Origin: Pollenia angustigena
Lineage: Eukaryota > Arthropoda > Insecta > Diptera > Polleniidae
Direction of reading: 5' to 3'
DNA: 64,000 nucleotides
NCBI GenBank assembly: GCA_930367215.1
Contig: OV884056.1
Span: forward strand, 121,394,053 to 121,458,052
Positions 32,486 to 44,100 of this stretch are shown piece by piece. Every line of letters begins with the position of its first letter. The stretch's first letter is position 1. Position numbers and translations under genes: made by a program. A model generated the notes under the pieces. That model searched no databases. It was not told the origin of the DNA and saw nothing but the letters and a program-made list of their open reading frames with translations.

Positions 32486-33083
32486 ACAAAAGAAAAAAAA
32501 GAGAGAAATATTTAATTAATTAATTTACCAAAGCTAAACAAACAATCATATTGAAAATATTTAAATAAAAAAATGTTGTTTCCATGAAATATCTGTAATG
32601 GAATATGAATGATATTGTTTCGGGTGTAAATTAAGATATCATTTAAGTTAAATGTGAAGTTTTGACAATTAATGATGACAAAAGACGCTGACATTGATGA
32701 CTGACCAATGAAAACCATGAAGAAATTTTAAAACGACCCTATTGCAAACGGTGTTGTTAAACAAATAAAATTGTTCATTAAACCAAAATGTTTATTACAT
32801 AAATTTAAAAAATTAAAGACAAATCAAATAAGTTATAAAATAAAAAAAAAATATAAAAATAAAAAATCAATCTATTGTTTAACTAAATTTTTGATTTTAA
32901 ACGAAATTTAGAAGTGAATTTTTAAATTAAAGCAGGGGAAATATTGAAAAAAGTGAAATATGTATTCCAATAAACTAAAAGTGTTTTGAAAAAATGTGGT
33001 TAGGAAAATTAAAGTAGGACAATATAAGTTAATATAAAAAAAATTGTGAATTCAAGATTTGTTCACTGGGTGCCATTTGTACA
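32486..33083 (-). other. Ty3 spacer between RNase H and integrase
   Basis: No conserved domain. A 68-aa open frame (32512-32718, SFVIINCQNFTFNLNDILI) could be part of the pol tether or of an inserted sequence. Many stops lie around it. Confidence 0.4.
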
Positions 33084-33839
33084 TTAATAATGCCATGTTT
33101 GCCGGCTGATGATTCCAGCCTTGGAAAGATCATATATTATTATCTCTTGGATAATTTTCCTGCCACGCTTCAAGGAGCAATGGTCAGAAGTCATCTTCAG
33201 TTTTGGATATTTTCTGACGTCAGTATAATTAATGACTTCACATATATTGGGCTTTTTGTACATTTCATGCTGGTTGAGGTTATTTTCGCCGGGGTTTTCC
33301 CGTCTCGCAGATGATCTAGTCGTTACCCTCAGTATATTTGAGATGTTTTTAGTTATTTCCTTTAGGTCACCTATCGTTATTCTCGATAGTGCATCTGCGG
33401 AAAAGTTTTCTTTGCCTCTGAGATATTCCACCGTGAAATCATACTCTTCAAGCTCTAATCTCATGCGAGTCAATTTCGAACTTGGGTTTCTCATAGAAAA
33501 CAGGTAGGTTAGTGGGCGATGGTCAGTTTTAACCAAAAAATGTGTACCATAAACGTATGGTCTAAAATGAGTAATTGCCCAATGGATTGCAGTGAGTTCT
33601 TGGTCAACTGTTGACTTGTTGCTTTCACCCTTAGTAAAAGCTTTCGAGGTGTAGGCGACTGGAAGCTGTCTACCTTCGTACTCCTGACTAAGTACCGCCC
33701 CGCATGCGTGCTTGCTTGCGTCTGTAGTGATGCAGAATGGTTTCTTTAAATCCGGATACTGTAATATCCCCGGATTCATTAAAGCTTTCTTAAGATAATC
33801 GAATGCCCTTTGGCATTCTGGTGACCATTGAAATGTCAC
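33084..33839 (-). pseudogene. Ty3 RNase H and tether
   Basis: Shows ITTDASKHACGAVLSQ, DQELTAIHWAITHFRPYVYG, KTDHRPLTYLF and GKENFSADALSR, the standard Ty3 RNase H order. It is separated from the RT frame by a frameshift at about 33836. A Lys/Asn-rich tail follows. Confidence 0.85.
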
Positions 33840-35440
33840 ATTTTTTTCGTCAATTTTGATATGTGACGGGAATAATCAGAGAAATTTTTAATGAATCTTC
33901 TGTAGTAGTTACAGAAAGCGATAAACCTTCTTGCACCGTCGGCGTCAGTGGGGACTGGGTAGTCCCTGATCACTGCGTACTTACTATCATCCGGAAGGAT
34001 GCCTTTGTCAGTACATTTATGCCCAAGGTAAGTTACCTCGTGCATAAAAAATGTGCATTTGTCTGGATGTAACTTTAGATTGTACTTTCGGCATAGTTCG
34101 AAAACATCTGTTAAATTTCTAAACATGTGTCTTTCCGAACACCCTAGTACTACCAAATCATCCATATACAAAAATGCTTGTGACGGCGTTAAGCCAGAAA
34201 ACGCAAGGGTCATCATGCGTTGAAATGAATTGGGTGCAATTTTGAGTCCATATGGCAATCGCGTGAAACGATAAGAGCCATTTCCCGTAAAAAAGGAAGT
34301 AATGTCTCTTGAAGACTCGTATAACTCTGAAAAATATTTAGCACGTACCAATTGATCCAGAATATCGTCTATTCTTGGAAGTGGGAATTTGTCTGCAATC
34401 AATTTCCTGTTCACCTGGCGATAATCGATTACCAATCGCCATCTTCTCTTCTCGGAGTTCGGTAATGATTTCTTGGGTACTAGTAATAAGGGACTGTTAT
34501 AATCTGATGTAGATGGTTCTGCTATCCCATCGTCTACTAGTTTTTTGACTTGCCTATCAACCTCCGCCTTATGGGCGTGTGGAATTCTATAGTTTTTTAT
34601 ATAGCTCGGTGTCTTGTCACTTAGTCTGAGTTTTTGCTTATAAAAGTTATTCGTCGAAACCACTTCGGTTTCTAGGGCGAATATATCACCATATTTCGTA
34701 CAGAGTTTCGTAAGATCGTCTTTAAATCGATCAGGAAAGTTTTTACTGAGTTTATCCAGGACTTCTTGAGTTCTTCTCTCACATGCTCCTGATGTTCTCA
34801 ATACGTCATAGTTTGACAGATCCTCCGTAATTATGCTCCTAGCACATAGTGCCGTATCACTATTATTTGTGTTAAGTAATCTTACGTATGCATTATCACC
34901 GTTAACTATAGTGTTCGCAATATATACACCAGATTGTAATTCCTGGTTGGGTACTAATACTTCTCCTTGACCTGATTTAAGTACTACTCTTCTTATAACT
35001 TGTGATCTCGCAGGTAGCATGATCGAATCATTAACATATGTGTTGGACAATGGAATCTTGAATTGATAGAAATTTTGCGGTCGTAAAACAAGAAAATCTT
35101 CATTTTCATTAAAGTCCAGTTTACAATTAAACTTTTTTAGAAAATCAAGACCTATGATTCCATCGCATGGTATAGGGAAATCATCCAAAACCGTATGAAA
35201 TTTATGCGTAATTAAAATATTTCCAAATTTAAGGTCAACTCTCTTGGAACCAACGGATTTGGTAGAACCCTGACCTATACCACTAAGAGTCACTTACTCA
35301 TTAGTGTTCAATTGTTTAGTTTGAACTATATTTGAAATTTTTAGAAGAGATATGTCCGCTCCTGTATCAACAAGTAATGTTAATAATCTGCCATTTGTAC
35401 CGTATAACTGTACGAACACTCCTAGACTAAGGTTGAGCTT
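33836..35440 (-). pseudogene. Ty3 protease and reverse transcriptase
   Basis: Protease: LLVDTGADISLL with an intact DTGA site, then a stop at 35294-35296 and GIIGLDFLKKFNCKL. RT: WRLVIDYRQVNRKL, LPRIDDILDQL, FTRLPYGLKIAPNSFQRMM, FLYMDDLVVLG, YLGHKC. Between YFSEL and SSRDITSFF, about eleven residues of motif A are missing, including the catalytic Asp. This alone would inactivate polymerisation. Confidence 0.88.
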
Positions 35441-35454
35441 ACAAATTTTATTTC

Positions 35455-36308
35455 TTAGTTTCTCAGAGGCTGGTCTTGGTTTTCCGAACCATTATCTTGG
35501 TCGGTGACTAATCTAACGTTTCTGTTATTGTGTTGGGATCCACGGTTATTGCCGCGGCCCCTATAGAAACGGTTATTGTTATTATTATTGTAACGTCTGT
35601 TATCGTTACCCCGGTAAGCATTCCTACCCTGAGTATTTGTATTGTTTGTGTTATTACCGCGGTAACCTCGACGGTTTCTTCTATGGTAGTTAGTCTGACT
35701 ACACTCACTGTTTAGGTATAACACCGCATTCTGTTGTCCGTATACTTCGGTACAACTTTCTACAAACTTTGCAACCGCCTCATTGAGATTGTCGAATCTA
35801 CCCGACTGCATTACCAACTTAACTCTTTCGTTGGTTGCATTTTTGACTATCGCCTTAACGGCGGCCTTTGTCGCGTAATTGTCGGCTAATTGTGGCGTTA
35901 AACCATCTGATATGTAAGCCGATTGAAGCGATTTTGTTAAATCCTCCACTTCTTTAATATAGGCGCCAGCATTTTTCTCGACTGTCTTACATTCATCAGC
36001 TTGGCTGAAATTACGTCCACAGATTCGCCTTTTACATTTGTTCTTAAGGATTCGTTTATCTGAGTTAAGTTCGCCTCAGTTCCCTTTAGTAAATTAATGG
36101 CAGTGCCCCTTAATTTGGTTTTAACCAAATTTATAGCTATGGCACCGTGGCCCTCGCAAACGCTGTCCACCAGTTCCAGGGCTGATACAAAACCCTGTAA
36201 GTTTTCTGGTCGACCATCAAACTCAGGAATGAGTCTTGAGGCGATTGTAAGAAACTCGATTGGCTTTGCGGCATATTGTTCAAATTTGGCGTACTCAGAG
36301 TATTTCAT
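35455..36308 (-). pseudogene. Ty3 Gag
   Basis: The N-terminal half contains FDGRPENLQGFVSALELVD, a capsid-type motif of 412/mdg1 Gag. The C-terminal half is Asn/Arg-rich with RGYRGNN, RFYRGRGNNRG blocks instead of CCHC knuckles. A one-base frameshift near 35990 separates the halves. Confidence 0.85.
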
Positions 36309-36501
36309 TTGCCATGGAAGCAGCGCGGACGTAACTTTTTCTTAACGACCTTTTATGTAACTGATACAATGTGGTCAACAATTGCACTGCAAGGATTACA
36401 ATAATTATAATAAAGTAAATTACCGGGAACTCTACTTCCACCCTAATCTCGTTTATGACATTTGCGTTGGGGTTTTTAACCTTAGATTCTTGGCCACCCA
36501 T
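36295..36501 (-). CDS. Small Ty3 accessory ORF, myristoyl/transmembrane protein
   Basis: 68 aa beginning MGGQESK, a plausible N-myristoylation site. A hydrophobic span follows (VIYFIIIIVILAVQLL, about residues 25-40), then a basic tail LHKRSLRKSYVRAAS. It overlaps the gag ATG (36308) by a few codons. A short hydrophobic ORF ahead of gag is a feature I associate with 412/mdg1-type elements. I chose the second Met because it exposes Gly2. Confidence 0.6.
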   Translation of the reverse strand: MGGQESKVKNPNANVINEIRVEVEFPVIYFIIIIVILAVQLLTTLYQLHKRSLRKSYVRAASMANEIL

Positions 36502-36706
36502 TTTAAAATTTAATCTATTAAATTGCAAAGGAATTCGAAAGAAAAAAAAAATTTTTGTTCCCTCTTTTTGTTTTTAAAATTTATATTACATTTTTATTTT
36601 ATTTTATTAATTATACCACTGGAGGGACGCTTGCGTTTCGCAGTGATTATTTATTTGTTAGTACGCGTGTTAGGGAGACTTTGGGTGTCCCAAACACACA
36701 AAATAT

Positions 36707-36835
36707 TCACCCCTATCGTGAATAAAAATTCCTTGGGAGTTTTTTCCCTTTTCCCATTTTTACAATTGAATTAACATAGGAAAAATGGAAAAAGGGAACA
36801 AACTCCCAAGAAATTTTTATTCACGATAGGGGTGA
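36707..36835. repeat. Long hairpin in the Ty3 leader
   Basis: Arms 36707-36761 and 36781-36835 are near-perfect complements of about 55 bp (TCACCCCTATCGTGAATAAA ... AAAAATGG) around a 19-bp loop. Confidence 0.9.
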
Positions 36836-37644
36836 TTAGTTAATTCGTTAAAAACTAAAAAAAAAAAATTCTACTATAATATTATTACATACTATCCTGT
36901 GGTAAAGATGATCCATCTTGATGATTATGTTTTTTGGTTTTGTGGTGACCGGTACTTTGGCCGCACCAGCATCTTCCTTCGGGCAACTCGGAATGTTACC
37001 CTTTTTTAATTTAATTTCTCTCTTTTTTTTACACGTTTTATGTCTTGTTATGTTTCATTTAGTTTTGTTTTCTTTCCACCGTGTTGTTTTATCTATAACT
37101 GCTTTGGCTATTTTAAAGTTTATTTTGTTTTCATTGTAATGATATTTTTTTTTTGTAATTACTTTAAATGTTTAAGCACTTTTGTTTTTGTGGTAGCTCT
37201 TATTTCTTTGTGGCCTGTTTTCCCTTTTATATTGTAAGTTTGTTACTATCGCCACTTTCTATCAAAATTGTTCCCTTTTTTTTTTTTTTATTCCGTTTCG
37301 ATTTTCTCCCTTAGGTTTAGTTTTGTTAATTTTTATTAAATTTTTTCCAAATTTCACGATTTTTCAAAACTTTTGTCAACTTTCACAAACTCACTAAAAT
37401 TTGTTTACAATTCGCTGTTTTGGAGACAGAAAAAAATTTCGTTCTGTCAGCATTGTGTTTGATTTTTTTTCGGATTTTCACAAAGGTTTGTTTTTCTATT
37501 TTTCCACTATAATTTAGGAAACCACTTTTCTTAACTTTTATATTTTTAATAATTTTTAAAACACGAAATAACCACTTATTAAGAAATTACAATAAACAAT
37601 ATTTGAAAATAAGTCCTGTAAATTTATTTTAAGTTTTTTAACCG

Positions 37645-37662
37645 GTCCTGTCACGGTCGCCA
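37645..37662 (-). promoter_or_regulatory. Primer-binding site for tRNA-Arg
   Basis: The plus strand reads GTCCTGTCACGGTCGCCA next to the 5' LTR, which matches, from memory, the 3' end of Drosophila tRNA-Arg(UCG) including CCA over 18 nt. It marks the start of minus-strand DNA synthesis. Confidence 0.8.
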
Positions 37663-37953
37663 TGTCGTGACCATTTCAAATAAAAGAACTTTCATTGTTG
37701 AATTTCGATTTGTTAATGAATCTTTATTTTTATTATCATTGTTATTAACACTAACTTAATTATTAATACAACTTCATTAAAATTATCATTAGCTATGGCG
37801 TGTGCATATACATAGGTGGGAATTTGTTGCATTTCCCACTACTCAGCATATTATTACTTTATACTACTATTACATTTCAATGTAATAGTATATCAATGGG
37901 AACATTGTTAAAATTAACAAAAAGCTGAGTGTCACACAAATATATGCACTACA
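37663..37953 (-). repeat. 5' LTR of the Ty3 element
   Basis: 291 bp, the same termini as 30945-31213. It carries about 20 extra bases around TACTTTATACTACTATTAC that are absent from the other LTR. Confidence 0.92.
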
Positions 37954-37958
37954 CAGGA

Positions 37959-38440
37959 ATTTGACGATTTTTACACTAACTTATCTGGCAGCACTGAATA
38001 AAACCAAAACAAGGAAAGGCTAAAAAAAATTTAAATAACAAAATATAATAATTGTGTTTTGTTTATTTTCGTCATATAAATTATGCATTCATGATTTAAA
38101 TTCCTTCTATTTTTTTTATTTATTTAAAAAAAATAGTATAAAAACATATTTTAAATTTAAAATATCTACATTTTGTTTTTCTCGCACCAATTTCAAATGT
38201 GACTTATTTTGACAGTTCTTGTAAGAAACTTTTCGCAAAATATTGTTACAGAAACACTTTTTCTCACATCCTTCCAACAAATGCTGGAAAATTATTTAAA
38301 TGACAGATAATTCTCGCAAAGAAAAGATACAGAAACACTTGTTTGAGAAAAACCATTTTTTGTTTCATTTCACACTATTTTTGTTGCAATTCACACGTTT
38401 CATGCGAAAAGTTTTACGATGTGAGAAATACAGAAACGGG
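37959..38440. repeat. Inverted arm, partner of 28140-28377
   Basis: It begins ATTTGACGATTTTTACACTAA...TCTGGCAGC and ends GAGAAATACAGAAACGGG. ACAGAAAC occurs three times here, and its complement GTTTCTGT is repeated in the left arm. 38441-38956 beyond it shows no recognisable gene. Confidence 0.5.
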
Positions 38441-38956
38441 CTACAGTTTGCAAAGCTTTTATAAAATCTATCTTTGCTGTAATCAACTTTTCTGTATCGC
38501 TGTTTTAAATGTTTGATGAAAACGGATCATTTATTTCTAAGTCCAAATGTATTTCAGTGCTAAAGAAATTTAAGTTTCCTTTTTTTCGAATGTAAAACAT
38601 CTTCCTCGTTTTTGTTTCTAAAATACTTTCCGGCCAATTCTTTATAGCTGAAGCTCTCCATGTTTTTATGAAAAACGTTGTTATTGCTCAGATATATTAT
38701 ATCCACTGAGTTTGCATACGAATGTCACTTGCTTTTAAACCTTTTCATACTTTTTTCATACCAAATACAGGTGGAATAAAAAGCTATAAAAAACTGACAC
38801 AAATTTAACAACGCATTGCACAGTTATAGGGTCATAGCATATTATTACTCATAAATACAGATAAAATAAAAAGACCAAAAAAAATTTAAAAATCCCTTCT
38901 AAGGTGGGATTCACAATATAACTGTTAAGCGTAAACGCGTGTTAAAGCTCTTAACC

Positions 38957-39451
38957 TATATATATAAAAATGAAAAATGTTTCTTTGTTGGCTTATAGAC
39001 TCCTAACTACTGAGCCGATTTTCTTGAAATTTTTACAGTAACGTCATGTGAGCCCTTAAAATAAAATAGGCTACTTTTTTCGATAGGTGCAGGGGAATCG
39101 GTACACCCTATAGGATGCCAATATTAAATATCGCATATCTTAAGAGCCGCTGCACGCATTTTGTTGAACTTTTGGTGGTAGGACCTTCTGAGCCCCAAAA
39201 TTGAAATAAAATAGCAGTGGGGGAAGTGGTACCCCCATAGGACACCAATGTTTAATATCGCATATCTTAAGAACTGTAATAGTGAGAATGTTCAAACTTT
39301 GTAGAAGTCACTCTTTTGACATACTACACTTTTGAAAATAAAAATAAAGCGGGTAGGCGCAGAGGCAAAATACCTCCCATAGGAAGCACATATTAAATAT
39401 CTCTCAACTGAAGAAGTGGTTAAAGCAGTGTAGCGAAGCGCACCGGGTTAA
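38957..39451 (+). mobile_element. Non-autonomous Helitron-like element
   Basis: The 5' end CCTATATATATAAAAATGAA and 3' end GCGAAGCGCACCGGGTT...CTAGT match the termini of insect non-autonomous Helitrons: no TIRs, no TSD, and a 3' CTAG before T. The interior repeats a module of about 130 bp ending in AATATCGCATATCTTAAGA. There is no Rep/helicase coding. 39452-39772 shows no gene. Confidence 0.6.
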
Positions 39452-39777
39452 ACTAGTTAAACTATAAAATACGCTTATGTGAACGTAGTGTAACGGATAA
39501 GTTTGAATCAGGGCAGCTATACGTTTTTCTGATTGTGCAACAATAATACAATTTTTTATATGTACTACCTGTATTCTGTTCGATCACGATCAATATTCCC
39601 TATATCAAAAAATTTTTTGAAGACACATGATTTCTGTTACTTCTGCAAACATTTTTGCAGAATAAAAACAATTGTAAAAAAAAAAATTCAAACAAAGAAA
39701 AATTTTTGGAGTAATTTCATTAAAATTAAAAAAGTGTTAAACAGACGTCTCCAAACGGGTACACGAGTATATACTGG

Positions 39778-40136
39778 TGTTTGAGCATTGGTGTTATTGG
39801 TTTTAAATTGTAAATTATGTTTATTTTAAAAATTCTTCAAATTTACTTTACGCTTTAATTGTATTTAAAACACATAAAATATTTTGAATTGTCAATTTAT
39901 ATGGTACCTACACTGTAGCTTAATTTCCAATATTTTGTGTATTTATTGCCTACTTCTTTATATAGTTACAGTTTTAGAACACTTCTTGGGTATAAAATCA
40001 AAATTTAAATAAAAATAAAGTCAGTTGTTGTTTATAACGTTCTTTGAAAACAAGTCTTTGTTCACTCGTCTTGCTCTGTGTAATTTAGTTTCGTTTTTTC
40101 TTGTAATTTCAATTAGGAAACTACAAAGCTCATACA
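39778..40136 (+). repeat. BEL 5' LTR
   Basis: TGTTTGAGCATTGG ... AGCTCATACA, with an AATAAA-type signal near 40010. Only about three differences from the 3' LTR at 45685-46043. Confidence 0.95.
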
Positions 40137-40141
40137 TTTTT

Positions 40142-40159
40142 TGGCGCCCAACGTGGGGC
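40142..40159 (+). promoter_or_regulatory. BEL primer-binding site
   Basis: TGGCGCCCAACGTGGGGC begins five bases after the LTR, in the position of a tRNA primer site. I do not assign the tRNA. Confidence 0.7.
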
Positions 40160-40596
40160 AAGAATTCGGAATTTGAAAAAAAAATAATAATAAATAATTA
40201 TTTTAAATGAAATAAAACAAACATTGGTTTTTTAAAATTTTATCGTGTTTTAAAAATCTAAAAGAATAAATACGTACATACAAATTAACATTCAAAAGAG
40301 TGCACATCTAACGGTGTTCTTAAATTGTTGTTGCCTACAAAAAATTAAATTTTTGTGTCGTCACTTATTGATTCTCTCACTTACATTAACCATCGCAAAA
40401 TCATTGTCGCTTCGTTCATCGTTTGAATTTTAAGAGAACTCAATCAACATTTTTCATAAACAACTCTTTGGGTTTAAATCAGTCACCAAAATTAACAACA
40501 ACAAAGAAACTGGTGATTAATAATCTCGTTGTATGTTAAACGAAAACTGTTATACGCAATAAAGAAATTGAAACGTAATAATTTCTCTTAACTATT

Positions 40597-41190
40597 ATGG
40601 CTGATTTAGCAACTCTTACAAAACAACGGCAGTCATTAAAGGGAAATGTAACAAGAATTAAAAATTTAATTTCTCCCTCAATGTCTATAGCTGAATTAGA
40701 ATGTCGTTTGTCTTTAGTTGAAGCATATTTTAAACAGATGTTGTCTATACAAACAAATATTGAAGAGCTTAATCCAAAAGACACAGCAAGAGCTGATGTG
40801 GAGGGTTTGTGTATCAAAACAAAATCAAAAATTATAGAATTGACAATTATAAACGACAAAATGACACTTCTTTTGCTATACCATTTACACAACATAGTAA
40901 GCTTCCAAGTCTTGATTTGCCAACATTTGATGGAAAGTATTCTGCATACAAAAATTTCTCTTTATCATTTAAACAATTTGTTGATGATGATACATCGTTA
41001 TCTAAAATAGAAAAATTTACACTGTTTTTCGGGTCAAGCTTTAGATACAGTTCGGGCTTTTCAAATAACATCTGAAAATTATGAAAAAGCATTAAAACGA
41101 CTGCAAGAGCGTTATGACAATAATACTTTAATTTTTTTAGAGCACATCCAGAATCTTTATGATCTACCAAATGTTAATAAATCATCAGGT
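40597..41190 (+). pseudogene. BEL Gag N-terminus
   Basis: It starts MADLATLTKQRQSLKGNVTR. Two compensating frameshifts (about 40835-40870 and about 41025) move the reading through IPFTQHSKLPSLDLPTFDGK (the conserved LPKLxLPxFxG-type BEL Gag motif) and back to LDTVRAFQITSENYEKA, which continues into the large frame. Confidence 0.85.
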
Positions 41191-44100
41191 GTGCATTTGC
41201 GTAGTTTAGTTGATAGTGCATCAGCAATATATGGTTCACTCAAATCATTAGGAAGTTCTGAAGACATAAGTAACGCTTTGATTATCCATTTAATAAGCCA
41301 AAAAACAGATACTGATACACAAACAAAGTGGAGAGAAAATTTAGATTATTCGAAACTTCCATCATGGGATCAGTTCTGTAAGTATTTAGAGCGAAGATGT
41401 CAGTTCTTTGAATCATCAGAAAATGTTCCTACGCATTCTGGACCAAACTCAAATCATCCAAAACGTCAGTCACTACGCCAACAAAATTCTCGTTCGTCGT
41501 TCTACACACAACAAAAATCGTGCCTACTTTGCAAATGCCAAGATCATTGGCTCAGCGGTTGTTCACAATATAAAACAATGACTAGTGAAAAACGATTCGA
41601 AAAAGTCAAAGAATTAAATTTGTGTATAAATTGTCTATCAGAAGGTCTCATGATTTCTAAATGCCCATCCAAAAACAGATGTAAATTTTGTAAAAAGTCT
41701 CATCATACGATGCTTCACCGAACAACAACAACACAAAATAACGATTCATCGCTGCCGGCTTGGGCCTCCTTACCTTCATCGTCTTCATCAACAACCGTAA
41801 ACGTTCATATGGAACAATCATCAGATGGAGTAATTTTAGCTACAGCTGTCATTCTTGTTCGTGATAATGTTGGTGAGTTAAAACTGTGTCGTGCTCTTTT
41901 AGACTCATGTTCGCAAGTGAATCTCATTACGGAAAATTTTGCAAAAGTGTTAAATTTGCCTAAGAGAAAAACTTCAATTAATATAATTGGTGTCGGATCT
42001 TCATCAACAAAAATCAAATTTGAAACCAATACAGCAATTCGTTCTCGTTATAATAGTGAAGAATATTCAATAAACTTTTATATTACAAATCATGTTTCTG
42101 GGTATCAACCAAATATGGATCTAGATATACACAATTGGAATTTGCCCTCTAAATTAAATTGGGCCGACGAACGGTTTAATGAATCTCAGCCAATCGACAT
42201 GCTGATAGGTGCTGATGCCTTTTTTGAAATTCTTGGTACTAAAAAGATTAAACTTGGGTCTGATTTACCAATTTTACAAGAAACTTGTCTTGGCTACATA
42301 GTGTCAGGAAGCTATAAAACCTCAAAAAGTGTACGCAAATTTCAATCATACACTACAATTGCAAATAATACTGATGAAAAGCTCAACAAGCAGCTAGAAC
42401 TTTTATGGTCTATGGAAAAAATATCATCTTTGTCAACAAACTATAATGCAGAACATCAAGCTTGCGAGTCAAATTTCATAAAAAATGTTGAAGTTTTAAC
42501 TGATGGACGTATTCAAGTCATGTTACCGTTTAAAGACGATCCTTCGGTACTAGGGTCGTCATATACCTCAGCTTTGAAAAGATTTCAATCGTTAGAAAAG
42601 CGTTTGTCTCACGATTCAAATGTAAAACAACAGTATACACAATTTATGAAGGAGTACGAGGATTTAGGGCATATGACCCTAATAAATCCAAACTTCGATA
42701 AGCCACATTTTTACTTGCCACACCAATACGTACTGAAACCATCTAGTGTTAGCACTAAATTACGTGTTGTCTTTGACGCGTCCTCAAAAACTTCATCAAT
42801 GAAATCGTTAAATGATATTTTGTGTATTGGTCCCACTATTCAAGATGAATTGTATTTATTGCTCATTCGATTCAGACTTTTTAAATATGCTTTGACAGCT
42901 GACATCGCTAAAATGTATAGAATGGTGTTAGTAAATCCGTGCCATCGGCCATTTCAGCAAATCTTGTGGAGATATTACGAAGATCAACACATTTCCACCT
43001 ATCAACTGAACACCGTTACATATGGAATGTCTGCGTCACCATACTTTGCAATTCGTAGTTTGCAATTTGTTGCTGATCAATATAAACATAAATATAAAAT
43101 TGGTTCAGAAACAATAAAAACACAATTTTACGTTGACGATTTGTTGACCGGAGCGAACGATATAGAACTTCTTCGCCAAATCAAGGAAGAAACAACATTA
43201 TTATTAAATCAAGGTGGGTTTGAACTAACAAAATTTAAATCTAACAATACTCTGTTACAATTAAAAGATAACCAATCTAAAAATATGAACATCAATGAGG
43301 AAGCCATCACAAGTGCACTTGGAATTACTTGGAATCCAATATAAGATCAGTTTCTTTTTTCTTTTAAACCTAAAAAACAATACATCGTCGTTACAAAACG
43401 TGCCATTTTATCATTGGTATCATCTATATTCGATCCAATGGGTTTAGTTCATCCTATTGTCATTCAACCAAGAGTTTTATTGCAAGATTTGTGGATTAAC
43501 AAAGTCGATTGGGACTCCGAAGTAAGCCAATCATCCAAAGAATCGTTTTTAAACTTCATATCTGACCTTACAAATTTACATTTAGTAAAAGTACCACGAT
43601 ATGTCTTACAACCAAATTTAGTTTCACTACAGCTGCATGGTTTTTGCGACGCGTCAATACGAGCATATGGATGCTGCCTCTATGCTCGCTCTATAAATGA
43701 AAAAGGTCAAGTGTTTGTGCAGTTAATAACATCAAAATGTCGAGTTGCACCTACAAAAAAGAGAACGATTCCGCAACTAAAACTGTGCGCGGCGCATCTT
43801 CTTTCGAAACTGTTTTCCAAAATAGCGCCTGTTTTCAAGAAATTTAATCCTGAAACATTCCTGTGGTCAGATTCAACCGTAGTTTTACAATGGCTTAAAA
43901 AACACTCATCTACACTCATAACTTTTGTTGGAAATCGAATATCCGAGATTCAAGAAGTAACTTCAAAATTCTGTTGGCGCCACGTACCAACATCACGTAA
44001 CCCGGCAGATATTCTGTCTCGTGGATGCACAGTATCTGAATTGTCAACATCCATTTGGTATTCTGGTCCATCATTTTTACAGAATTCACCTGAAAGTTGG

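Larger units (their letters stand above)
30945..37953 (-). mobile_element. 412/mdg1-like Ty3 (gypsy) LTR retrotransposon
   Basis: 7,009 bp between LTRs, with a 4-bp TSD CAGG (30941-30944, 37954-37957). Minus-strand order: 5' LTR (37663-37953), tRNA-Arg primer site, long leader with a hairpin, small myristoyl/transmembrane ORF, gag, protease, RT, RNase H, integrase, polypurine tract (31214-31226), 3' LTR (30945-31213). No envelope ORF is seen. The tRNA-Arg primer and Arg-rich, knuckle-less Gag fit the 412/mdg1 lineage. The LTRs differ by an indel of about 20 bp and several substitutions, and the ORFs are broken, so it is an old, inactive copy. Confidence 0.92.

Noticed and set aside
30945..37953. 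Possible envelope gene making the Ty3 element an errantivirus
   Set aside because: No ORF lies between integrase and the 3' LTR; only a 44-bp tandem repeat and the polypurine tract.
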